DNA of 30,511 bases from an uncultured Bacilli bacterium (GCA_934130105.1 CAKOXL010000014.1:1-30511); one strand, 5' to 3'. Positions 16,304-22,305 are shown, counted from the stretch's first letter. Translations and numbers: made by a program. Notes: generated by a model not told the origin, from the letters alone.

Positions 16304-16498
16304 ATGTATCTAATAGTTGTGTGGCACAATTTGAATAAAGATATATACTACCATAAAATAATCAAAGGAACATACGGGACTTACTATGTAGGATATATTA
16401 ATCAATACAATCATGAAATAATAGATATTATTCCAAATGTTTATCTTAAAGATTATAAAGTGTCACTAATTTCGTTTTTACAAAAAATAAATAAGTAA
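16304..16498 (+). CDS. Hypothetical phage protein, 64 aa
   Basis: It starts three bases after the stop of the previous gene with a weak site (GGAAC), so it is probably translationally coupled. The protein is Tyr- and Ile-rich (MYLIVVWHNLNKDIYYHK) with an alternating beta pattern and no clear membrane helix. No function can be assigned from sequence; its position places it among replication or assembly genes. Confidence 0.6.
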   Translation: MYLIVVWHNLNKDIYYHKIIKGTYGTYYVGYINQYNHEIIDIIPNVYLKDYKVSLISFLQKINK

Positions 16499-16515
16499 AG
16501 AAAGGAGTAAGTAAC

Positions 16516-16722
16516 ATGGGTCTATTATTGATAGGCGAGGTTACACCTAGCGTTATGGATAGTTTAGCTACTGCACTACAAGGTATTTTAACTACTGATA
16601 AGTTCTTCGCAAATCTTACTACTTTAGTACCAGTTATTGGTGGAGTTTTAATTTTTGCTTTTACCTATCGTATTGTTAAAAAAGTCGTTGGTGGTGCTCA
16701 AAAAGGAAAAGCAAGAATTTAG
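16516..16722 (+). CDS. Major coat protein candidate (pVIII-like)
   Basis: The 68-residue protein has the plan of a filamentous major coat protein. It has an amphipathic N-terminal part (to about residue 35), one hydrophobic helix (about 36-52, LTTLVPVIGGVLIFAFTYRI) and a short basic C-terminus (KKVVGGAQKGKARI) suited to contact packaged DNA. A strong site (AAAGGAG) and a terminator directly after the gene suggest high and separate expression, as for gene VIII of Ff phages. No clear cleavage site for a signal peptidase is seen, so the whole 68 residues may be the mature form, or the first 15 or so may be removed. The call rests on architecture and context. Confidence 0.8.
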   Translation: MGLLLIGEVTPSVMDSLATALQGILTTDKFFANLTTLVPVIGGVLIFAFTYRIVKKVVGGAQKGKARI

Positions 16723-16738
16723 TTTTCTTGCTTTTTTT
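16707..16738 (+). terminator. Terminator after the coat gene
   Basis: An 11-bp stem (AAAAGCAAGAA at 16707-16717, TTCTTGCTTTT at 16725-16735) is followed by seven T. It begins inside the coat gene and would limit expression of the genes downstream, as the terminator after gene VIII does in Ff phages. Confidence 0.9.
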
Positions 16739-16758
16739 ATTAGAAAGGAGTTTTTTTA

Positions 16759-16872
16759 ATGAATAATTTCATATTTTATTGTTTTGGTTTTACTGTTGGT
16801 TCTTTATTTGATACTAAAATAATGCCATATGTTGAAAAGAAAATTAACGAGATTAGATCAAAAAGGAGATGA
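16759..16872 (+). CDS. Tiny membrane protein, 37 aa (minor coat candidate)
   Basis: An ATG with AAAGGAG eight bases ahead opens a 37-codon frame ending in TGA at 16870-16872. The peptide has one hydrophobic helix (MNNFIFYCFGFTVGSLF) followed by a highly charged tail (EKKINEIRSKRR). Filamentous phages carry two such tiny proteins (pVII and pIX) after the coat gene, at the end of the virion that emerges first. The length, site and order fit; no sequence similarity is claimed. Confidence 0.6.
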   Translation: MNNFIFYCFGFTVGSLFDTKIMPYVEKKINEIRSKRR

Positions 16873-16877
16873 TAAGA

Positions 16878-16994
16878 ATGTTTGATATTGCATGTGAAAT
16901 TTTAAAAGACTTATGTAACATGATACCTCCAATTACTGCCATAATTTTAATATTTAATTTATGTGCTTATTTATTGTGGGGGAGGGGAGATTAA
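16878..16994 (+). CDS. Tiny membrane protein, 38 aa (minor coat candidate)
   Basis: An ATG at 16878, preceded by AAAAGGAGA that overlaps the end of the previous gene, opens 38 codons to the TAA at 16992-16994. The peptide has a short N-terminal helix, Pro-Pro at residues 17-18, then a transmembrane helix (ITAIILIFNLCAYLLW) ending WGRGD. Its stop overlaps the start of the next gene (TAATG). With its neighbour it fills the place of the pVII/pIX pair. Confidence 0.6.
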   Translation: MFDIACEILKDLCNMIPPITAIILIFNLCAYLLWGRGD

Positions 16995-17332
16995 TGAAAA
17001 TTTATGTACCTGATACAACTAATTATAAGTGCTTTTATATTCGTTCAGATGGTGTTATTCGTGCTTATAAGGAAATACCGCAAAATAATAGGGAAGTAGC
17101 ATATCGTGATTACTATATCAATTCTAATTATATTTATACTGATGGTTACCAGTCATTTTCTAATTATTCTACATTACCAGTTTGTTTAGATGAAGAAACA
17201 ATAACCACAGATTTCTATTACAGAAATGATATAGCTGATATTTTGATTATTTTTGTTATTTTAGCTATTTTCATTATTTATTTGCCTTATAAAATTTTTG
17301 GTAGATTTTTTGGTAGGTGGTTAAAATTATGA
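16994..17332 (+). CDS. Phage membrane protein of unknown function, 112 aa
   Basis: I start it at ATG 16994, which overlaps the previous stop and follows GGGAGGGGAGA; an in-frame start at 16961 lies inside the previous gene. The N-terminal 80 residues are soluble and Tyr-rich (YRDYYINSNYIYTDGYQSF). One membrane helix follows (about residues 84-103, DILIIFVILAIFIIYLPYK), then a basic end (GRFFGRWLKL). The orientation is probably N-terminus outside. I recall similar proteins in prophage-like clusters of gut Firmicutes but cannot name a family. Its place directly before the adsorption gene suggests a structural or assembly role. It overlaps the next gene by four bases (ATGA). Confidence 0.7.
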   Translation: MKIYVPDTTNYKCFYIRSDGVIRAYKEIPQNNREVAYRDYYINSNYIYTDGYQSFSNYSTLPVCLDEETITTDFYYRNDIADILIIFVILAIFIIYLPYKIFGRFFGRWLKL

Positions 17333-18435
17333 AAAAGTATTTATTAATTATTTTTACAGTTTTTAGTTTATTTTTTATTAGTGATAATGTTCATGCTGCA
17401 AATGAAACCAGTATTTATATGAATAATAAAAATTATTTATTTACTTCTAATAATTTTCATATTGCTTATCAGGGACAACAAAAATTTATTTTAGAATTAT
17501 TTGGAAGTACTATTTCAGATAAATATTTTGTTTTTGTAATGTGTACTGATAGCCAAACTATTACCTCTTGGAATGCTCCTTCTGGTTTAAATGAATTTAA
17601 TATTTATAATACTAAATATTCTTGTATGTTTCCAAATTCTTCTTATTCTGGTGGGCATGTTGCTTATATTTATGGTTCTACAAATTTCAATAATGGTAAT
17701 AATTGTTCTGTATCTGGAGATAATTGTTTGCTAGAAGGTACTGTTACATATCAAGAACCTAATCAATCTTCTTGGGCACTTTTATCAAGTTCTTTATCAT
17801 CTTCACCTTTTACAATCGATTATGCTAGTGACTCTTTAATGAATCAAAATCAAACAGTCATAGATCAAAACAATTATATTATTAATCAAAATAATAATAT
17901 TTACGATAATATTTCTAATCAAGGTCAAAATATCATGAATAATCAGGATAAAAATCAGCAACAAACAAATTCAAGGTTGGATGATTTAAATAATAAACAA
18001 AATCAGACAAACTCTAAATTAGATGATGTTAATAATTCACTTAAAGACGATAGTGCACCTGATGTTGATAATACTTTTAGTGATATTAAATTAAATACTA
18101 ATTCAGCTATTTCTAATCTAGTATTAATGCCTATTAATTATTTAAATAGAATTTTAACTTTATCAAACGATACTTGTTCAACTTATTCTATTGATTTTGG
18201 TATTTTTAATAGTAATTATAAATTAAATTTACCTTGCATAAAACTAGAAAGCTTTTTTGGTAACTATTGGTGGAATGTTATTGACTATTTTATATGTTTT
18301 TTTATGATTTATAACATTATTATGCTAGCTATTTCAGCTTTTGAAGATTTAACATCATTGAGAGATAGTTACGATAGTTTATATCAGCCAAAACATTCTG
18401 ATACTGGATATCAGCCAAAACATGGAGGTGATTAA
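17329..18435 (+). CDS. Adsorption/tip protein candidate (pIII-like)
   Basis: The 368-residue protein has a signal peptide (about residues 1-24, ending VHA before ANE), an N-terminal Cys-containing beta-rich domain (about 25-170), and a Gln/Asn-rich linker that looks like a coiled coil (about 175-245, with near-repeats QQTNSRLDDLNNK and QTNSKLDDVNNS). A Cys-containing domain and one membrane helix follow near residues 315-340 (WNVIDYFICFFMIYNIIMLA). This is the architecture of filamentous pIII: receptor-binding domains, flexible linker, C-terminal membrane anchor. The start is ATG 17329 with AGGTGG. A 16-base repeat at 18381 and 18408 makes a GYQPKH doublet at the C-terminus. The sequence itself shows no detectable match to pIII. 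Confidence 0.72.
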   Translation: MKKYLLIIFTVFSLFFISDNVHAANETSIYMNNKNYLFTSNNFHIAYQGQQKFILELFGSTISDKYFVFVMCTDSQTITSWNAPSGLNEFNIYNTKYSCMFPNSSYSGGHVAYIYGSTNFNNGNNCSVSGDNCLLEGTVTYQEPNQSSWALLSSSLSSSPFTIDYASDSLMNQNQTVIDQNNYIINQNNNIYDNISNQGQNIMNNQDKNQQQTNSRLDDLNNKQNQTNSKLDDVNNSLKDDSAPDVDNTFSDIKLNTNSAISNLVLMPINYLNRILTLSNDTCSTYSIDFGIFNSNYKLNLPCIKLESFFGNYWWNVIDYFICFFMIYNIIMLAISAFEDLTSLRDSYDSLYQPKHSDTGYQPKHGGD

Positions 18436-18437
18436 TA

Positions 18438-18746
18438 ATGGCAAAAGCAATATTTAAAGTTTTGTTTAAGGTTATTACTGGTATTGTAAATGTAGTATTA
18501 ACTCCAATCAATTTATTAGTTGCTAATTTATTGCCTGATTTTTCAGAAATGGTCGCAACTTTTAATTATGTTTTAAATAATCTTTTAGGTTCTGCATTTA
18601 CCTGGTTTTTTAGTATTTTCCCACCTCATTGTAGAAGTTTTATAATTGTTTATTTGACTTTTTTAGTTTCATTTTATACCGTTTCAATTAGTGCACATGC
18701 TATTTTTAAAGTTTATACAGTTATAAAAAATATGAAAGTATGGTGA
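18438..18746 (+). CDS. Phage membrane protein (pVI-like)
   Basis: The 102-residue protein has two or three hydrophobic segments (about residues 5-32, 45-60 and 66-88) and a basic C-terminus (YTVIKNMKVW). It starts two bases after the pIII-like gene, with its binding site GGAGGTGAT inside the end of that gene. In filamentous phages the gene between pIII and the pI ATPase encodes pVI, the small membrane protein that caps the virion together with pIII. Order, size and hydrophobicity fit; residue-level evidence is not available. Confidence 0.68.
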   Translation: MAKAIFKVLFKVITGIVNVVLTPINLLVANLLPDFSEMVATFNYVLNNLLGSAFTWFFSIFPPHCRSFIIVYLTFLVSFYTVSISAHAIFKVYTVIKNMKVW

Positions 18747-18750
18747 TGAT

Positions 18751-19344
18751 ATGTTAAAGATTAAAATAGATTTTATTTCATTTTTTCAAAAAGGAAGTCC
18801 TACTATAAAAGATTATTTCTCAATTTATCTTATTAACGGTTATCAGGGAACTGGTAAAACGTGGTTTGCTGTTTATGATCTATACAAAAGATTTAAAAAT
18901 AGAAAAATAAAAACTAATATTAGAAGTTTGAAAATACCTGGTTTTGATATTGAGTACTTTACTAAGTTAGAATTTATTTATAATGATACCGAAGATGGTG
19001 TTGTTTACGTAATTGATGAACTTTCAAAAAAATATAATAAAAATTCTCCATTAGATAAAAACTTTTACTCTTGGTTGCAACAATCTAGAAAGCATAGTAG
19101 ATATGTCTATATGATCACTCAGGAGTATATTAATGTTCCGAACTGGTTGAGAGGTGTTGCTAATCAAATATTTTCTACTTCAAAAGTACCATTATTGCCT
19201 ATTTTCTGTACTACTTTAGGTGTACCAGAACTAGATAAAGAAACTTTTGAATGGACATCTAAACCATTATTAAAAATATTTTATAAAAGAACTAAAAAAA
19301 TCTCAAATATGTACGATACATTAGAATCTATAAATATTTTATAG
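18751..19344 (+). CDS. Zot/pI-family phage assembly ATPase
   Basis: This protein drives extrusion of filamentous phage through the membrane. It has the Zot-type Walker A at residues 30-37 (GYQGTGKT) following a hydrophobic strand (SIYLIN), and Walker B at about 84-90 (VVYVIDE). Then WLQQSRKHSRYVYMITQEY supplies the QQSRKH segment typical of Zot domains with its conserved Arg (R113). The family usually has a C-terminal membrane helix; here the 197-residue protein ends in a basic segment (YKRTKKISNMYD) with no helix, so it must be recruited by a membrane partner. It starts five bases after the pVI-like gene with a GGTGATG site. It is the strongest single marker of an inovirus here. Confidence 0.88.
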   Translation: MLKIKIDFISFFQKGSPTIKDYFSIYLINGYQGTGKTWFAVYDLYKRFKNRKIKTNIRSLKIPGFDIEYFTKLEFIYNDTEDGVVYVIDELSKKYNKNSPLDKNFYSWLQQSRKHSRYVYMITQEYINVPNWLRGVANQIFSTSKVPLLPIFCTTLGVPELDKETFEWTSKPLLKIFYKRTKKISNMYDTLESINIL

Positions 19345-19355
19345 AAAGTTCAAAC

Positions 19356-19391
19356 TGGCGTCTTCGCGCTTTAGTGCGTAAGAAGACGCCA
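19356..19391 (+). other. GC-rich hairpin, packaging-signal candidate
   Basis: TGGCGTCTT pairs with AAGACGCCA over nine perfect bases. The stem then continues past a 4-base bulge with CGCGC against GTGCG (one G-T pair) around a TTTA loop. No T run follows on the + strand, so it is not a normal terminator. Filamentous phages mark their genome for export with such a hairpin outside the coding region. Confidence 0.5.
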
Positions 19392-19584
19392 AATAAATGA
19401 GCGATAGCGAATTATAGCGAAGCGTGGCAAGAAAAAAGAAAAAAGTTTATACGATCTGTTTTTTTAAAAAGAGTGCTGTATTTTGTTTTACCTCTACCTA
19501 TAAACGGAAGACACGAGCGAACGAAGTGTAGCTACTCTTATAAATTTTTGCTACTTTTTTAAAAAGTAGATAATCGGAGAAGTA

Positions 19585-19607
19585 GGGGGGTTACTACGAC
19601 ACCCCCC
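19585..19607 (+). other. Rolling-circle double-strand origin, pMV158-type nick site
   Basis: GGGGGG (19585-19590) and CCCCCC (19602-19607) form a hairpin whose loop contains TACTACG followed by AC. TACTACG/AC is the nick sequence of pMV158-family plasmids, cut by their Rep_2 (RepB) initiator. Cutting would fall between 19598 and 19599. The Rep encoded 86 bases downstream belongs to that same family. Confidence 0.85.
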
Positions 19608-19692
19608 AATGGGGTCTGTGTGACGCGTGACAAAAATTAACTTTAAATTATAAAAAATGTAATAACAAAACATAAAAAGGAGTGTTATAAAT

Positions 19693-20277
19693 ATGGCTAT
19701 AAAGGGTAGAAATTGGGCATTTGTTGTTTATCCAGAAAGTTTACCAGGTAATTGGGAAGAAATTATTACTGAAACTGGTTTACCAATGGCTTTTAGTCCC
19801 TTACATGACAAAGACATTAACCCAACAGGGGAGACTAAAAAACCACATTACCATGTTATTTGCTATTATGAAAATGCAACTACAAGTAAAGCTGTAAAAG
19901 AAAATGTTACTGATAAATTAAATGGGACCATACCTATAAAACTTGAAAGTATGACAGGAATGTATCGTTATCATCTACATTTAGATAACCCAGAGAAATA
20001 TCAGTATGATGATAGGGATAGAAAATTCTTTAACGGTTTTGACGTTAATAAAGTAGATAGTTTAACTTATACAGAAATATCCAAATTACTACAACAAATT
20101 CAATCATTCATACGTGATAATGGTATTTTAGAATATGCTGATTTATTAGATCTATTATACGATAATGATTTATTTTCTTTGTGGGACGTTGCTAGAAATC
20201 ATACTTTGCTATTAAATACTTATATCAATTCTAGAAGATACAAAACTAAATTAGAAAATATTAATAAGAAAGGATAA
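19693..20277 (+). CDS. Rolling-circle replication initiator, Rep_2 (RepB pMV158) family
   Basis: Rep_2 proteins nick one strand at the plasmid or phage origin, stay bound through tyrosine and start rolling-circle replication. The 194-residue protein follows RepB of pMV158 closely at its N-terminus: YPESLPGNW, then PMAFSPLHDKD (H38 and D41 as metal ligands), then HYHV (H52, H54, the HUH pair), then MYRYHLH with Y93 at the position of the catalytic Tyr99. The C-terminal 70 residues are helical, as in RepB, where they form the oligomerisation domain. A strong AAAGGAG site precedes the start. The matching nick sequence lies 95 bases upstream. The closest relatives known to me are plasmid proteins, so this phage carries a plasmid-type replicon. 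Confidence 0.93.
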   Translation: MAIKGRNWAFVVYPESLPGNWEEIITETGLPMAFSPLHDKDINPTGETKKPHYHVICYYENATTSKAVKENVTDKLNGTIPIKLESMTGMYRYHLHLDNPEKYQYDDRDRKFFNGFDVNKVDSLTYTEISKLLQQIQSFIRDNGILEYADLLDLLYDNDLFSLWDVARNHTLLLNTYINSRRYKTKLENINKKG

Positions 20278-20286
20278 ATCTTAAAA

Positions 20287-20463
20287 ATGAAAAATGAATA
20301 TATTTATATTGGTATTCCTGTTATTAATGGCGAAATAGATGGTGATGCTGTTTTACTAAAATCTTCAGAAGTTTTTGAGTATTTTGATAATAATGAATGT
20401 ATTATTATTAGAATAAATCTTCTTAAAAATACTGTTGATTATGTTAATAATTTTTCTATTTAA
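20287..20463 (+). CDS. Small phage protein, 58 aa
   Basis: The frame runs from ATG 20287 to the TAA at 20461-20463. Its binding site (AAAGGA) overlaps the last codons and stop of rep, implying coupled expression. The protein is acidic and beta-rich, with no membrane helix or known motif (begins MKNEYIYIGIPVINGEIDGD). It ends 14 bases before the right junction. A copy-number or accessory replication role would fit its position but is a guess. Confidence 0.65.
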   Translation: MKNEYIYIGIPVINGEIDGDAVLLKSSEVFEYFDNNECIIIRINLLKNTVDYVNNFSI

Positions 20464-20477
20464 TTAATTTTTTAATT

Positions 20478-20505
20478 AGTTAACATAATATCAATTATAC
20501 GAACT
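20478..20505 (+). other. attR: right prophage junction, near-canonical dif
   Basis: The phage-derived left arm is AGTTAACATAA (20478-20488), the centre TATCAA, the host right arm TTATACGAACT (20495-20505). The two arms are imperfect inverted repeats, as in all dif sites, with the usual 11-6-11 layout. Joining the left arm at 15434 to this right arm restores the host dif, which has the same sequence as this site. Confidence 0.85.
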
Positions 20506-20790
20506 TTAATATATGATAAAAAATAGATAAAATTATGACTAATTATAAATTATTTTATGGTTTTATAGTTAATGTTACAATTAATTATTCATCAAAAATA
20601 TAACTCAAATAATATTTACTATAATTATAACAAATTATTAAAACAAATTAATATATAATATAATTTTAAATTAAACTTATAATTTATTTAATCCAGCATT
20701 AATTAATTTGTTAATTATATCAATTATAAATATGTCGTTTAATACTTTAATTAATAATAAAACTGTATTTTATCGATTTCTATTTTAATT
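20506..20790. other. AT-rich non-coding stretch beside dif
   Basis: About 285 bases of nearly pure A/T with no frame longer than about 22 codons that has a binding site. I see no RNA gene that I can name. Because a perfect terminator follows it with no gene before it, a small untranslated RNA here is possible. Confidence 0.4.
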
Positions 20791-20792
20791 TG

Positions 20793-20816
20793 AGATGGAT
20801 AATTATCCATCTTTTT
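20793..20816. terminator. Orphan terminator with a 20-base perfect palindrome
   Basis: The palindrome at 20793-20812 has half-site AGATGGATAA, and TTTTTATTT follows on the + strand. No coding gene ends nearby on either strand: the 58-residue phage gene ends 330 bases before it. Confidence 0.7.
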
Positions 20817-20836
20817 ATTTCCCGATTTAAATTAGA

Positions 20837-20885
20837 GCACTCTCCTATTTTTAATTTTAATGAATAAAACAGATAGGGGAAGTGC
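20837..20885 (+). promoter_or_regulatory. Leader hairpin before the DUF1540 gene
   Basis: GCACT CTCCTAT (20837-20848) pairs with ATAGGGG A AGTGC (20873-20885): 12 pairs with one bulged A and one G-T pair, and a 24-base loop. It ends 12 bases before the GGAGG ribosome binding site. No T run follows, so it is a possible RNA control element or mRNA-stabilising stem and not a terminator. Confidence 0.45.
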
Positions 20886-20908
20886 ATATTAAAAATGGAG
20901 GTAGCATT

Positions 20909-21097
20909 ATGAAAAAAAGTCAAAAAATTAAATGTAGTGTTCAATCATGTGATTTTCAAAACTGTAATGAATGTACACTAGACGAAATTCAAGTTGATTG
21001 TAGTTGTGGATGTAATGAAGCAACTAAAGAAAAAGAAACATTATGTAAAAGTTTTAGATGTTGTAATAAAGAAAAAGCAGAAAATTCAAATGAATAA
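20909..21097 (+). CDS. DUF1540 domain protein, Cys-rich
   Basis: The 62-residue protein is a DUF1540 type. It has conserved cysteines at CSVQSCDFQNCNECTLDEI, then CSCGCNEATKEKETLCKSFR, giving paired Cys clusters likely to bind a metal such as zinc. DUF1540 proteins are common in Firmicutes, often several per genome, and their function is unknown. The start is ATG 20909 with GGAGG at 20897-20901; an upstream GTG at 20882 lies inside the leader hairpin. A bidirectional terminator follows and separates it from deoB, which converges on it. It is the first host gene after dif on the right side and points away from it. Confidence 0.85.
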   Translation: MKKSQKIKCSVQSCDFQNCNECTLDEIQVDCSCGCNEATKEKETLCKSFRCCNKEKAENSNE

Positions 21098-21116
21098 GCT
21101 CTGCTTTTTCTTTTTT
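21071..21116. terminator. Bidirectional terminator between DUF1540 and deoB
   Basis: GAAAAAGCAGA (21071-21081) pairs with TCTGCTTTTTC (21100-21110) over 11 bases; six T follow. The left arm lies inside the 3' end of the DUF1540 gene. Confidence 0.85.
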
Positions 21117-21131
21117 ATACTCCCTACTCTT

Positions 21132-22301
21132 TTACTTTAGCTTTTCTAAAAAACTACTACCAATAAAAGGTTTATTAACTTCAAAATTTTCTGCAATTGT
21201 AGCACCAATATCAGCCATTGAATTTAATATATCAAGTCTTTTTGGTTCTTTTAAATTTCTACCATATATTAATACAGGAACATTCTCTCTTGTATGATCG
21301 GTACCTTTAAAAGTAGGATCACATCCATGATCAGCTGTTATAATTAATAAATCCTCAGTTTCTAAATGATTTAAAATCATCGAAATTTCTACATCAAGCT
21401 CTTCAATTGCACGTGCATAACCAACTAAATCCCTCTTATGGCCATAATCACTATCGAAATCACTTAAATTAACAGCACAAAGTCCTGTGAAGTTCTTATC
21501 CATTATATCGCTAAGTTTATTCAATGCTTCACTGTTATTCTTGGCCTTTATAGTCTTAGTTATACCCTCATGATCAAAAACATCAGCTACTTTCCCTATT
21601 GATATAACGCTTAGATTCTTTTCTTTTAGAAAATTCATAACACTCATAGTAGGTGGCTTTACAGCAAAATCTTGTCTCTCATTTGTAAATCTGAAATTAC
21701 CAGCTCTACTACCAGTAAATGGTTTAGCAATTACTCTACCAACTTTCCATTCTTCTCTTAATGTTATCTTTCTAATTTTTTCTGCATATTCATAAAGTTT
21801 AGCAACTGGAATGCTGTTTTCGTGAGCAGCAATTTGTAAATTAGAGCCATTAGACGTATATACAATTAATGAACCATATTCTATTTGTCTTTCGCCTAAT
21901 TCGTTTATAATGCTAATACCATCACTATTTTTATTGCCTATTATTCGCCTATTAGTTATCATTTCAATTTCATCCAAAAGTTCTCTTGGAAAACCTTTAT
22001 CAGTAAATGATTTAAATTGTATGTCATTTTTAACACCCATAATTTCATAATGACCATTTAAAGTGTCTTTACCAGGATTAGTTGGTCTAGCTATTGTATA
22101 ATAAGCATCTACATCATTATTTTCATCCATATTAATAGTATTTAAAAAACCAAGTCTTTTTAAATTAGGTACAAATAAATCATAATTATCTTTAATATGA
22201 CCTAAAGTGTTAGCACCATTATCACCGTAATTATTAGCATCTTGTGCTTCCCCTACTCCTAATGAATCTAAAATTATTAAAAATACTCTTTTAAATCTCA
22301 T
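21132..22301 (-). CDS. deoB: Phosphopentomutase
   Basis: DeoB interconverts ribose (or deoxyribose) 1-phosphate and 5-phosphate in nucleoside salvage. The 389-residue alkaline-phosphatase-superfamily enzyme shows the Mn ligand D12 in FLIILDSLGVGEAQDA, then GANTLGHI, the phosphorylated Thr in GKDTLNGHYEIMG (T80), NLSDFDSDYGHKRD with its Asp and His, and IITADHGCDPTFKGTDHTRE with the C-terminal metal ligands. I start it at 22301, where GAGGAG lies seven bases ahead and the protein begins MRFKRVFLI; an extended reading from 22346 would overlap xerD and lacks family similarity. Only four bases separate it from xerD, so they form an operon. The same xerD-drm order occurs in B. subtilis. Confidence 0.97.
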   Translation of the reverse strand: MRFKRVFLIILDSLGVGEAQDANNYGDNGANTLGHIKDNYDLFVPNLKRLGFLNTINMDENNDVDAYYTIARPTNPGKDTLNGHYEIMGVKNDIQFKSFTDKGFPRELLDEIEMITNRRIIGNKNSDGISIINELGERQIEYGSLIVYTSNGSNLQIAAHENSIPVAKLYEYAEKIRKITLREEWKVGRVIAKPFTGSRAGNFRFTNERQDFAVKPPTMSVMNFLKEKNLSVISIGKVADVFDHEGITKTIKAKNNSEALNKLSDIMDKNFTGLCAVNLSDFDSDYGHKRDLVGYARAIEELDVEISMILNHLETEDLLIITADHGCDPTFKGTDHTRENVPVLIYGRNLKEPKRLDILNSMADIGATIAENFEVNKPFIGSSFLEKLK

Positions 22302-22305
22302 GTAA

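Larger units (their letters stand above)
19345..19692 (+). other. Phage origin and packaging region (non-coding, 348 bp)
   Basis: No gene is seen. The region is far richer in G and C than its surroundings and is filled with structure: a long GC-rich hairpin (19356-19391), a cluster of GCGA repeats (19401-19420), a perfect inverted repeat CTACTTTTT/AAAAAGTAG (19551-19569), and the rolling-circle origin (19585-19607). GTGAC-type repeats follow at 19619-19630 and may be the Rep binding site. The region separates the assembly genes from rep. Confidence 0.75.
15434..20505. mobile_element. Inovirus (filamentous phage) prophage integrated at dif
   Basis: The element lies between two identical 21-base direct repeats (15431-15451 and 20475-20495) that contain half a Xer site. 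One full crossover unit is 5044 bp, a normal inovirus genome size. Gene order is that of a filamentous phage: a replication or small DNA-binding gene, coat-like gene plus terminator, tiny membrane proteins, adsorption-type protein with signal peptide and C-terminal anchor, pVI-like membrane protein, Zot/pI ATPase, origin, and Rep. A leftward repressor with operators suggests a temperate phage. No integrase, transposase, lysis gene, portal or tail gene is present, so integration must use host Xer. No pIV-like secretin is found, as expected for a host without an outer membrane. The + strand of its structural genes is T-rich, while host coding strands are A-rich. Confidence 0.88.

Noticed and set aside
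15434..20505. Reading the element as a conjugative or mobilisable element because of the ATPase and Rep
   Set aside because: There is no coupling protein, type IV secretion set or integrase; the Walker A context and QQSRKH region are of Zot type, and the small membrane genes fit a filamentous phage.
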